The notes beneath the pieces were generated by a model that was not told the origin of the DNA, did no database searches, and saw only the letters and a list, made by a program, of their open reading frames with translations. Source: an uncultured Lachnospiraceae bacterium (GTDB lineage Bacteria > Bacillota > Clostridia > Lachnospirales > Lachnospiraceae). Taken from it: 25,993 nt of DNA. Each line of letters begins with the position of its first letter. Within the stretch, counting starts at the first letter, position 1. A program made the translations under genes and the position numbers. The stretch spans positions 1 through 25,993 of the forward strand of contig CAJUMB010000051.1 of assembly GCA_910587105.1 (NCBI GenBank). The letters are read 5' to 3'. Below, piece by piece: positions 8,127 through 15,223 of the stretch.

Positions 8127-8176
8127 GATAGAAAATAGCAAAAGTATCTACAATATGCATTGAAAGGAATCTCATT

Positions 8177-9610
8177 ATGAATATAGGAAAAATTACAAAT
8201 TCCAGTTTTTTTACAGATCAAAATATGCTCCATCATCAATCAACATTAGTTAAACTTGCTAATCGTCTACAATTGCACACCATAGAAAAAAATCTTGATA
8301 AATTAATACTCAGTCCAGATATTACAACTTTAAAAAGTAAAAAAGAAGAATCTGGTATATATGAAAAATCCGCCGTTTATTCCGATTCTGGATTTGACTG
8401 GGATTATCTTCGCACTCTTAAAGACTATGTTTATGGAACTAAAGAAATAGCTTTTGACTCTTTGGATTGGCGGAAATATTATACTAACAATAATTCGATT
8501 GAAAAATTTGAAATCGACCAGCGAGTAATGATACAGCCGCCATCTGAAAAATCAAATTACAGCGAATACGACGCATTAATGAATCAATATATGAAACAAT
8601 ACCGCGCTGATATAAAAATAGAGATGACTGGAGATTCTCTTACATTATCTGGAGATAAAACGCTTCGTTTAATCCTCCCAGGCATGATCAGCGATGATGA
8701 ACTAGAAAATTTCCGCGCAGAATTGGTTCAAAATGGACTTGGACAGGAGATCGACTGGCGCGGCGTAGAAAATGACTTTGTCGCTATGGGTATCAGCAAA
8801 GAGAATACTGCCTGGCTGGATAAAAAAGCAGATTATCTGACTTCCCGTTATGCAGTATTAAAGAAACGGATACAGGAACAGTATTCTGGTTCCGGCCTAA
8901 AAGAACAACTGGATATTCTAAACCAGCTTTATGAGAATACCAAAAAAAAGATAGCCGATTCTTATGCTGATGAAATCGGAGGATTCTACGAAAATCTCGG
9001 ACAAAAAGGTGTGGCAGAAAATTTCCGGGCCAGTATGCTGTCTATTATTGATGAGAAGGCAGAAATTTATGAAAAATACCTTTCAGAGAATACAGAGTAT
9101 TCAAAAATCAGCAATCCAGAAAACGAATGGTTACTACAGGATGATGCTTATATGGCGGCACAACTTAGAGAAAGTTATTCCATGTCTTGTCAGGATAACT
9201 GCAAAGAAGGATCGATAGACCATTACAGCATGGAGGATTTGATGTTTGCCGGACTATGTGCGAAATCATTATCCAGCCCGCTTGAAAATATATCCAGACG
9301 CCTCTGGAACTATATGCAGAGTCTGGATAGTAACAGCGATGACAGCCGTCTCGGAAAAACATTCGCCAAACTCTCTCAGGAAATGAAGGAACTCACTAAT
9401 CATGCATCTATTGGCGAGGAAATGAAACATTTAGCCACAGATATTTTCCGGCCTTTTATGGACAATGTCATGGATAAGCTGGATGAAATGCTGGATAATC
9501 GAAAAAGCCAGGCAATACAAGATCCTATTTTATTTAAAATGTACAGAATAACTCATATAGACCGTGCCCTTGTATATCAATCTTATAACAGCGCATTCCA
9601 TCATTTGTAA
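8177..9610 (+). CDS. Hypothetical protein, 477 residues, mostly helical, no recognised domain
   Basis: Starts at an ATG with AAAGGAA about nine bases upstream. I do not recognise the family. There is no signal peptide, no transmembrane segment and no obvious catalytic motif. The N-terminus is polar (MNIGKITNSSFFTDQN). Residues about 190-330 are strongly helical and charged (KKADYLTSRYAVLKKRIQEQY, then LNQLYENTKKKIADSY), and a second helical block runs from about 360 to 455 (FRPFMDNVMDKLDEMLDNRK). Acidic and lysine-rich segments alternate, consistent with coiled-coil or long-helix packing. It has its own strong promoter and stands apart from the repressor-protease operon. Base composition is AT-rich at the 5' end, as in the surrounding island. 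Possibilities include a structural or secreted effector-like protein, but nothing in the sequence decides this. Confidence 0.7.
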   Translation: MNIGKITNSSFFTDQNMLHHQSTLVKLANRLQLHTIEKNLDKLILSPDITTLKSKKEESGIYEKSAVYSDSGFDWDYLRTLKDYVYGTKEIAFDSLDWRKYYTNNNSIEKFEIDQRVMIQPPSEKSNYSEYDALMNQYMKQYRADIKIEMTGDSLTLSGDKTLRLILPGMISDDELENFRAELVQNGLGQEIDWRGVENDFVAMGISKENTAWLDKKADYLTSRYAVLKKRIQEQYSGSGLKEQLDILNQLYENTKKKIADSYADEIGGFYENLGQKGVAENFRASMLSIIDEKAEIYEKYLSENTEYSKISNPENEWLLQDDAYMAAQLRESYSMSCQDNCKEGSIDHYSMEDLMFAGLCAKSLSSPLENISRRLWNYMQSLDSNSDDSRLGKTFAKLSQEMKELTNHASIGEEMKHLATDIFRPFMDNVMDKLDEMLDNRKSQAIQDPILFKMYRITHIDRALVYQSYNSAFHHL

Positions 9611-9648
9611 TTCCGATGTTTAATAAATAGGTGCAAAAAAATATATTG

Positions 9649-9654
9649 TATAAT
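9649..9654 (+). promoter_or_regulatory. Possible -10 element before the stand-alone rpnS-like ORF
   Basis: A perfect TATAAT lies 13 bases before the Shine-Dalgarno of the ORF at 9681. No good -35 is present at 16-18 bases (AATAGG-like sequence). If transcription starts here the leader is about 20 bases. Confidence 0.3.
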
Positions 9655-9680
9655 TCATTTTTAATATGGAGGTGGTTGAT

Positions 9681-9872
9681 GTGTGCGCAGCAATTGAAGA
9701 AATGAAAATAGATAGTAAACTAGAGGGAAAAATTGAAGGAAAAATCGAAGGCTCAGTTGAAACTTATAGAGAGTTTGGCGTGTCGTTTCCAGACGCCATC
9801 CAGCGTGTGGCTGATAAATTCAACCTTTCTTTACAGAAATCAGAGGAAGAGGTCAGAAAATACTGGAAATAA
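9681..9872 (+). CDS. Stand-alone RpnS-like protein (C-terminal antitoxin-like domain of an Rpn nuclease)
   Basis: 63 residues from the GTG at 9681, with GGAGG eight bases upstream (9668-9672). An ATG at 9666 is in frame but overlaps the ribosome binding site and has none of its own. The protein is nearly identical to the last 71 residues of the Rpn nuclease at 11822-12820: VCAAIEEMK, then four-residue repeat units (LEGK IEGK IEGS; 9720-9755), then the shared ending (ETYREFGV...PDAIQRVADKFNLSLQKSEE). The nuclease domain is absent. In E. coli, Rpn C-terminal domains are made separately as RpnS and block the full-length toxin RpnL. By analogy this could be an orphan antitoxin able to bind the RpnL 2 kb downstream. 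The alternative is a mere remnant of a deleted rpn gene that happens to keep the internal start. Confidence 0.6.
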   Translation: MCAAIEEMKIDSKLEGKIEGKIEGSVETYREFGVSFPDAIQRVADKFNLSLQKSEEEVRKYWK

Positions 9873-9881
9873 TGTTATTTA

Positions 9882-10050
9882 TCACACTTAGGAAAATCCT
9901 GACAGCAGTATGGGCCGTTGGAATTATTGAGATATGGGGAAACTGCTTTACAGTTCTCTATTCTGTAAATAGATTATTTGGAATGCATTAAAAAATCTGG
10001 CGCTCATACAATTTCCGCTGGCATTGATCAAATGTCGTTTCATACATTCC
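9882..10050 (+). pseudogene. Remnant of a second M56 protease gene with a large internal deletion
   Basis: Bases 9882-9968 align with 6626-6712 of the intact M56 gene (for example GGAAAATCCTGACAGCAGTA versus GGAAAATTCTGACAGAGGTA). Bases 9968-10050 align with 7104-7190, including the nearly identical GAATGCATTAAAAAATCTG. The roughly 390 bases between, which encode the HELFH zinc motif in the intact gene, are missing. Open frames across it are short and overlap the next gene. It is a non-functional paralogue fragment directly downstream of the stand-alone rpnS-like ORF. Confidence 0.75.
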
Positions 10051-10080
10051 AGCAGAAAACAGAAAGGAGATACTGTTTCT

Positions 10081-11601
10081 ATGTCAAAAAGAAGCATGAA
10101 AAAGAAAAATATTCTAATCGGTTGTTCTATCATTTTTATTTTTCTATTATCATTTACATTTTTCAAAATATTTGCCAATAGCAACATCAACCAGGATGAA
10201 AAAGCATCCAGTAAAACAGCAGCTTTATGAAATAGTCACAAACCCTGATTTGACAAACAAAGAAAAAGCTGAAAAAGCCGAAGAATTACTATATGCAGGA
10301 AATACCCCCACAAATCCTCCTCCACCTGCGGACAAATCTGAATTCGGAGGAGTAAATACAGGAATCATTGACTCACCGACTATACCGGAAAATGAAATGG
10401 TAAAAACTATTATTCTCGATCCTAACTTTACAAATGACCAAAAAACAGATGCTCTTAACTGGCTCCTGTATACCGAAAAAGAGACAGTACAACCGACCAC
10501 TGCACCCCAAAAAATAAAAGTAAAAATCAGCTCTCCCATACTACAGGAAAATTCGAAAACAACAAGACTTAAAATATCAGAATTACAATTATCAGACTAT
10601 GCAGGCCTTCCATATTTTGATGCTCACTCCCTGGTTTTTTACTCATTCAATAGTGAAAAACTTACTTATTATAAATATGATATTGACACACAGCAGATAC
10701 AGGAACTAGGCGATATAAAGAAGCCGACCATCTGGAGTGGCTGTCACATTTTAATTGATGATACTTTATATCTCACCGTGAATACAGACAGTTTTGAAGA
10801 CCCTGTGTCACATCTGTATAAATTGGAATTGAAAAAGGGATCCATGGAAGAATTGATCAAAGAATCTTTGTATCAGACCATGATTTATTTGGACACAGAT
10901 GGAGAAAATGTTTTATCTTATAAAGGTGACATAGTCAACGGTGAGCCCGTTACATACATTGAAAAGACCGATGTAAAGACTGGGAGACAAGAGCAGATCA
11001 TAAGTAACGCCGGGGCTATCCAAAACTTTTCCTGCGCAGATGATAAAATCTATGTGTTGTGCCAAAAAGATAAAAATTACGTCATGGAGATCTATTCTTT
11101 ATCCGGAACATTGTTGTCAGAAATTGATTTTCATGAATTATCGGGTTTATTCGATGACTCTTACATTGGAACCGTTAAAGTATTTGGAGAGTATATATTT
11201 ATTGGCAATGACTCCCTCTATGGCGCCTTATTCCGATTAAATCATGATAGTGCTGAACTGATGTTTTACAGCCAGGACTGGGAATTAATACTGGCGGAGC
11301 CGGGACAGAAAATCCATCTTTAAGCTCCTATATATACTTATACCAGACAGATACCCCCTATATCTTTGTTATTGACATCAAAAAATCAGAAGTTTACAGA
11401 AAAGAACTTCTTCTGGATTCCGAGTGCCCATGTCTTGACAACGTTATAGGAAATGACAATCGGGCCGTCGTAAAAGTTTCAGATTCCACCTATGAAAAAC
11501 AGAAAACATATCTGGTGGAAGGGGCTATACATGCGAAAGACGGTACAGAAAAGGACTTGACCTCTGTCCGTAATTATAATCTGGATGAAGATTTAAAATA
11601 A
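10081..11601 (+). pseudogene. Membrane-anchored extracellular protein gene (propeller-like), two frameshifts
   Basis: The ATG at 10081 follows AAAGGAG and encodes a lysine-rich start plus one hydrophobic segment (KKKNILIGCSIIFIFLLSF), a signal anchor. Near 10205 (an A run in GATGAAAAAGC) the reading moves from frame 1 to frame 2, which stays open to 11323. It holds a Pro-rich linker (PTNPPPPADKS), a duplicated short motif (NPDLTNKEKAEKAEELLYAG and DPNFTNDQKTDALNWLLYTE), and then about 250 residues of beta-rich repeats of DUF5050/WD-like character (YYKYDIDTQQIQELGDI, LYKLELKKGSMEELI). Near 11280 it moves back to frame 1, which reads on to a stop at 11601 (VIDIKKSEVYRKELLLDSEC...). An intact protein would have had about 506 residues. 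The C-terminal part recurs as a fragment at 12867-12948. Function is unknown; a cell-surface sensor accessory is conceivable. Recent sequencing errors are an alternative to true frameshifts. Confidence 0.6.
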
Positions 11602-11744
11602 CAGGAGTTTTGAAGCAGACAAAATTCCTTTGTCAGCCGAAAAAGCTGCAACAGGGTGGTCATTGACGGTCAATATCTGCAAACAATTATGATCATTTGA
11701 TATATAATGTTTATAATATACACAGAAATTTTCCAAAAAAACAG

Positions 11745-11773
11745 TTTATACTCCGCCCATAAGATGTTATACT
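11745..11773 (+). promoter_or_regulatory. Probable promoter of the Rpn nuclease gene
   Basis: TTTATA (11745-11750), a 17-base spacer and TATACT (11768-11773) lie about 50 bases before the TTG start. The 11602-11821 gap upstream is AT-rich and otherwise shows nothing recognisable. Confidence 0.45.
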
Positions 11774-11821
11774 AAATTTACTATATTACTTAGAAACAGC
11801 AGAACGAAAGAGGGTGGCCGT

Positions 11822-12820
11822 TTGGGCAGAAAAGATACCATAACGAAAGAATACATGCGTAATCCAACAATATTTGCGGATGCATTTAATAAATATCTGT
11901 ACCATGGCCGGCAGGTGATTAAGCCGGAAAACTTAAAAGTACTGGACACTACAGAGATTGCGGTTCCCTACGGAGGCAGCGGTGCAGGCGTGCCAGAACA
12001 GCGATACCGGGATGTGTTGAAAACAATGATGACTGACGGAAACATGGCGTATTGTATTCTGGGTATTGAAAATTCCAGTGACATTCACTATGCCATCCCT
12101 GTGAAGAATGGTTTATACGATTTTATGCAGCTTGCCCGCCAGGTGTCTGAGACAGCAAAATCCCACAGACGTGAAGTAAAAGAATTTCCAGGCGGGGGAA
12201 ATTATAAGCCTTCACAGGATGAATATCTGAGCGGATTTTACAAAACAGATAAATTGCTGCCAGTGATAACTCTGGCTGTCTTCTATTCAGCAGAAAAATG
12301 GGATGGGCCCTTGACACTGCGGGAGATGTACTCTGCTGCAGACGACACAGTGATGCAGCACGTGCCCGACTACTGGGTGAATCTGCTTGCTCCAGGAAAT
12401 ATGCAGGAAGAAGAAATCGAAGAGTTTAGATCAAGTTTAAAAGAGGTCATGTTATACATTAAATATTCAAATAACAAGAAAAAATTACAGGAAGTAACGC
12501 AAAAACACAAGAATTTCCGTTGTCTGGAACGGCAGGCCGCAGACGTGATCAGTATAACAACAAATTCAAAATTGAAATATCCTAAAGGACAGGAGGTGGT
12601 TGATGTGTGTGCAGCAATTGAAGAAATGAAAATGGATAGTAAATTAGAAGGAAGACTAGAAGGAAAATTAGAAGGAAGACTAGAAGGAAAAATCGAAGGC
12701 GCAGTTGAAACTTATAGAGAGTTTGGCGTGTTGTTTCCAGATGCCATCCAGCGTGTGGCTGATAAGTTCAATCTTTCTTTACAGAAATCAGAGGAGAAAG
12801 TCAGAAAATACTGGGAATAA
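11822..12820 (+). CDS. Rpn-family PD-(D/E)XK nuclease, full-length (RpnL-like toxin)
   Basis: 332 residues from the TTG at 11822, preceded by AGAGGGTGG. The N-terminus (TITKEYMRNPTIFADAFNKYLY) is typical of clostridial Rpn / Transposase_31-related proteins. The PD-(D/E)XK nuclease core is suggested by RYRDVL (Asp64) and ILGIENSS (Glu83), followed by IHYAIPVKNGLYDFMQL and a LLPVITLAVFYSAEKWDGP strand region. A linker leads to a tail of four-residue repeats (LEGR LEGK LEGR LEGK IEGA, 12644-12703) and a conserved C-terminal segment. Family members are often annotated as putative transposases, but they are DNA endonucleases. E. coli Rpn proteins have been described as toxins used in phage defence, controlled by an internally translated C-terminal fragment. 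The whole reading frame is intact here. It lies in an island of decayed genes, directly followed by a fragment duplicated from the gene upstream. Confidence 0.8.
   Translation: MGRKDTITKEYMRNPTIFADAFNKYLYHGRQVIKPENLKVLDTTEIAVPYGGSGAGVPEQRYRDVLKTMMTDGNMAYCILGIENSSDIHYAIPVKNGLYDFMQLARQVSETAKSHRREVKEFPGGGNYKPSQDEYLSGFYKTDKLLPVITLAVFYSAEKWDGPLTLREMYSAADDTVMQHVPDYWVNLLAPGNMQEEEIEEFRSSLKEVMLYIKYSNNKKKLQEVTQKHKNFRCLERQAADVISITTNSKLKYPKGQEVVDVCAAIEEMKMDSKLEGRLEGKLEGRLEGKIEGAVETYREFGVLFPDAIQRVADKFNLSLQKSEEKVRKYWE
12591..12607 (+). promoter_or_regulatory. Internal Shine-Dalgarno and in-frame GTG inside the Rpn gene
   Basis: AGGAGGTG (12591-12598) complements the 16S rRNA 3' end perfectly and is followed, eight bases after AGGAGG, by an in-frame GTG (12605-12607, codon 262). 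It is stronger than the site before the gene's own TTG start. The same site is kept in the stand-alone copy (GGAGGTG 9668-9674, GTG 9681). An out-of-frame ATG at 12603 would give only eight codons. Confidence 0.65.
12605..12820 (+). CDS. Nested in-frame ORF, RpnS-like antitoxin within the Rpn gene
   Basis: 71 residues sharing frame and stop with the full-length nuclease. The N-terminal VCAAIEEMK leads into five four-residue repeat units and the segment PDAIQRVADKFNLSLQKSEE. In the E. coli systems the separately translated C-terminal domain (RpnS) has a dimerisation helix with repeats of four residues whose number varies among strains, and it blocks RpnL. The repeat unit, the position just after a strong internal ribosome binding site, and the existence of a free-standing copy with three units all fit that design. 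Expression of this product has not been seen; it is inferred from sequence. Confidence 0.6.
   Translation: MCAAIEEMKMDSKLEGRLEGKLEGRLEGKIEGAVETYREFGVLFPDAIQRVADKFNLSLQKSEEKVRKYWE
12644..12703 (+). repeat. Five 12-bp units encoding LEGR/LEGK
   Basis: Tandem in-frame 12-base units (TTAGAAGGAAGA, CTAGAAGGAAAA, repeated, then ATCGAAGGCGCA). The paralogous copy at 9720-9755 has three units. Unit number is expected to change by slippage or recombination without shifting the frame. Confidence 0.85.
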
Positions 12821-12866
12821 TTTCATTTATTTAACGGGATTTGGGAGACATTATCCGAAATCCTGT

Positions 12867-12948
12867 TTTTTTGGATACCGAATGTCCATGCATTGACGAC
12901 ATTACAGGAAATGATGGCCAAATAATTGTAGGAGTATCTGATTTTTAA
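12867..12948 (+). pseudogene. Fragment duplicated from the C-terminal part of the frameshifted surface-protein gene
   Basis: Encodes LDTECPCIDDITGNDG..VGVSDF followed by a stop. It matches LDSECPCLDNVIGNDN..VKVSDS at 11413-11490 of the frameshifted gene, at protein level and visibly at DNA level (GAATGTCCATGCATTGACGA versus GAGTGCCCATGTCTTGACAA). Only about 27 codons remain and there is no start. The sequence from about 12950 to 13060 before the kinase shows nothing recognisable. Confidence 0.65.
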
Positions 12949-13081
12949 ATGGTCTGGTTGGTATGTATATGGCTGATGTGAATGGATTCAAGACTATCGG
13001 ATGTTTAAACTGGCCCCCATAACAAAACATAAAACAGCAGCTGCATCAAAGGAAAGCATTCTACGAGAGGAGTCAGATGCC

Positions 13082-14032
13082 ATGAACCAAACGTTAATTT
13101 TACTTTTTCTGCTTCTATGTCTGGGAGTTTTATTCTGCCTGGTCTTATACCAGCAGTTCACCTATCGGACGGGCACCCGGGCCAGACTCAGGGAAATCAG
13201 TGAAAAACTGGAAAGGATTATTGATACAGACAGTGATGAACGGATTATGGTTTTCACTGAGAACAGAGAACTGATGGAGCTGGCGGCACAGATGAATCGT
13301 CTGTTGGAAAATCATCAGAAAATGAAGGCCGATTCCCGCCGCGCACAGGCAGCCTCCAAGAAAATGCTGGCAAATATATCCCATGATTTGAAAACTCCAA
13401 TGACTGTCATATTGGGGTATCTGGAAATTATGCAGCTGGACGGGGCAGTGACAGACGAGATGCTGAAAAAGATACAGCAGAAAGCCCAGAATGTGATGGA
13501 GCTGATGAACCACTTTTTCACACTGGCAAAGCTGGAATCCGGAGATCTGGAGCTGGAACTCAGCCAGGTGGATGCTGCGGAAATCTGCCGGGAGGGTATT
13601 CTGGACTTTTATGAGATTTTAATTGGCAGCGGTTTTCAGGTGGAGATTGATCTGCCGGAAACCGCTGTTTATGTGTGGGGAGATAGAGAGGCTATACAGC
13701 GCATTTTGAGCAATCTGATTTCCAATGCTGTCCGATATGGAAAGGATGGGAAATATCTGAAGGTAGCTTTGAGATCAGACGGAAAATATGTGTATTTGGA
13801 TGTGGCGGACAAAGGGAAGGGGATTGAGAAGTCTTTCGCAGACAGTGTATTTGACAGGCTTTTTACCATGGAGGATTCCCGAAGCCGGGATATACAGGGG
13901 AATGGCCTGGGATTAACCATTGCAAAAAATCTGGCTGTGCAGCAGGGCGGGGATCTCACGCTGGAGAGCACACCCTGGGTAAAAACGGTTTTTACAGTCA
14001 GACTGCAGGAGATTAAACAGATAAAAGGATAA
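13082..14032 (+). CDS. Sensor histidine kinase, single membrane segment
   Basis: 316 residues from the ATG at 13082, with GAGAGGAG nine bases upstream; the open frame extends to 13001 but that region is island sequence without a ribosome binding site. One TM at residues 3-24, then a HAMP-like helical linker and HisKA with ISHDLKTPMTVILGYLE (His101). The HATPase domain has the N box LISNAVRYGKDG, DKGKGIE and GNGLGLTIAKN. The near absence of an outside domain suggests it senses through the membrane or through its ABC transporter, as in BceS-like antibiotic-sensing kinases, though only one TM is visible. The ABC pair follows 270 bases downstream. Its natural response regulator is missing immediately upstream and is probably the one at 3319-4029. 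Confidence 0.88.
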   Translation: MNQTLILLFLLLCLGVLFCLVLYQQFTYRTGTRARLREISEKLERIIDTDSDERIMVFTENRELMELAAQMNRLLENHQKMKADSRRAQAASKKMLANISHDLKTPMTVILGYLEIMQLDGAVTDEMLKKIQQKAQNVMELMNHFFTLAKLESGDLELELSQVDAAEICREGILDFYEILIGSGFQVEIDLPETAVYVWGDREAIQRILSNLISNAVRYGKDGKYLKVALRSDGKYVYLDVADKGKGIEKSFADSVFDRLFTMEDSRSRDIQGNGLGLTIAKNLAVQQGGDLTLESTPWVKTVFTVRLQEIKQIKG

Positions 14033-14172
14033 AGGCAGCTGGTTATTTACACTATAAAGAGCTGTTTTATAATGCTGCAGGTTTGGGGAGAGAAAGAGAC
14101 AAACTCTGGTTATGAAATGGGCTTTTTGCAGTATGGAAATGTGAGAGATAAAGAGTTACGCTGAACAGGGTC

Positions 14173-14233
14173 TTTACAAGAAAGAAATTCGTAAGATTTA
14201 TTCAAGAGTTTTGAAAACTCCAGACGCTATAAT
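14173..14233 (+). promoter_or_regulatory. Regulated promoter with direct repeats, probable response-regulator site
   Basis: Nonamers TTTACAAGA (14173), TTCGTAAGA (14188) and TATTCAAGA (14199), the last two exactly 11 bases apart, lie directly upstream of TATAAT (14228-14233). The -35 position (14205-14210, AGAGTT) is poor. Tandem sites about one helical turn apart covering a weak -35 are the usual layout for OmpR-family activation. A palindrome GAGTTTTGAAAACTC (14206-14220) overlaps. The rest of the 14033-14302 gap shows nothing. Confidence 0.45.
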
Positions 14234-14302
14234 CTTAAATGTGTTCGGGAGTAAAGAGATTCTGAGGTTATGTTAAAAAAGAAGGGAGGCAGAAAATAAA
14301 TT

Positions 14303-15223
14303 ATGTCATATGTTTTACAGACGAATCAGCTTACGAAAACTATGGGAGGAAAGGCACTTGTCAGCAATGTAAACCTTCATATCAAAAAGGGAGAGATTTA
14401 CGGATTTCTTGGGCCCAATGGGGCGGGAAAGACCACGGTGATGAAAATGATCACAAATCTGTGGAAGCCAGACAGCGGGACTATCGAGATTTTCGGGGAG
14501 GTACTGACTCCCAAGTCCTATGAGGTACTGAAAAGGATGGGGAGCATTATCGAATTTCCTACTTTTTATGAACGTTTAACCGGATATGAGAATTTGAAAC
14601 TCCACTGTGAGTATATGGGCTATTACCATCATGGAAGCATAGAAAATGCCCTTGAGATGCTGGAGCTTTCCGACGCTTCCCAAAAGCAGGTGCGCAGTTA
14701 TTCTCTGGGAATGAAGGAGCGTCTGGGGATTGCCCGGGCAATGTTGTGCAGGCCCCAGCTGCTGATACTGGATGAGCCCACCAACGGCCTGGACCCTGCG
14801 GGAATGAGGCAGATCCGCAGCCTGCTGAAAACCCTCAGCAGTGAATATGGAACTACCATCATGATATCCAGCCATATTCTCTCGGAAATTGAGACCATTG
14901 CGGACATGGTGGGTGTAATCCATCAGGGCCGGATGGCAAAAGAAATCAGTATGGAAGATATCCAGGAGATGAGTCTGGCTTATATCGAACTGACGGTGCT
15001 GCAGACAAAACCAGCCGCATTTGTCCTGAGTGAGAAGCTGGGACTGGAGAACTTTAAGATTATCGAAGAAGGAAAAATCCGGATTTATGACGACCGGGTT
15101 TCCACACAGGAATTGGCCAAAGTCCTCACCCAAAATCAGGTAGATGTGACTGAGCTGGGGAAGAAAGCGGAGACGTTGGAGGACTATTTTTTGAAAATGA
15201 CAGGACCGGAGGTGGGACCATGA
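14303..15223 (+). CDS. ABC transporter ATP-binding protein (BcrA-like)
   Basis: 306 residues; GGGAGG precedes the ATG. Walker A is GPNGAGKTT (about residues 38-46), the signature is YSLGMKERLGIARA, Walker B is LLILDEPTNGLDPAG, and the H loop is ISSHILSEIE. A C-terminal extension of about 80 residues is typical of BcrA/lantibiotic-immunity ATPases. It would energise the permease encoded next; the genes overlap by four bases (ATGA), indicating translational coupling. Context with the kinase and response regulator suggests antimicrobial peptide or antibiotic export/immunity. The substrate is unknown. Confidence 0.92.
   Translation: MSYVLQTNQLTKTMGGKALVSNVNLHIKKGEIYGFLGPNGAGKTTVMKMITNLWKPDSGTIEIFGEVLTPKSYEVLKRMGSIIEFPTFYERLTGYENLKLHCEYMGYYHHGSIENALEMLELSDASQKQVRSYSLGMKERLGIARAMLCRPQLLILDEPTNGLDPAGMRQIRSLLKTLSSEYGTTIMISSHILSEIETIADMVGVIHQGRMAKEISMEDIQEMSLAYIELTVLQTKPAAFVLSEKLGLENFKIIEEGKIRIYDDRVSTQELAKVLTQNQVDVTELGKKAETLEDYFLKMTGPEVGP

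Noticed and set aside
9978..10181. Open frame of 67 codons overlapping the M56 remnant
   Set aside because: Its first half is M56 remnant sequence and its second half overlaps the anchor-encoding part of the next gene in another frame; no ribosome binding site.
12644..12703. CRISPR-like or minisatellite array
   Set aside because: Units are 12 bases, contiguous, in frame and coding; there are no spacers.
11822..12820. Calling the Rpn gene a transposase of an insertion sequence
   Set aside because: The family name suggests it, but no terminal inverted repeats or target duplication were seen and the core is a PD-(D/E)XK nuclease, not a DDE or HUH transposase.
13001..13081. Longer histidine kinase start
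   Set aside because: The 27 extra residues have no ribosome binding site and are island sequence; the ATG at 13082 has GAGAGGAG at good spacing and begins directly with the membrane segment.
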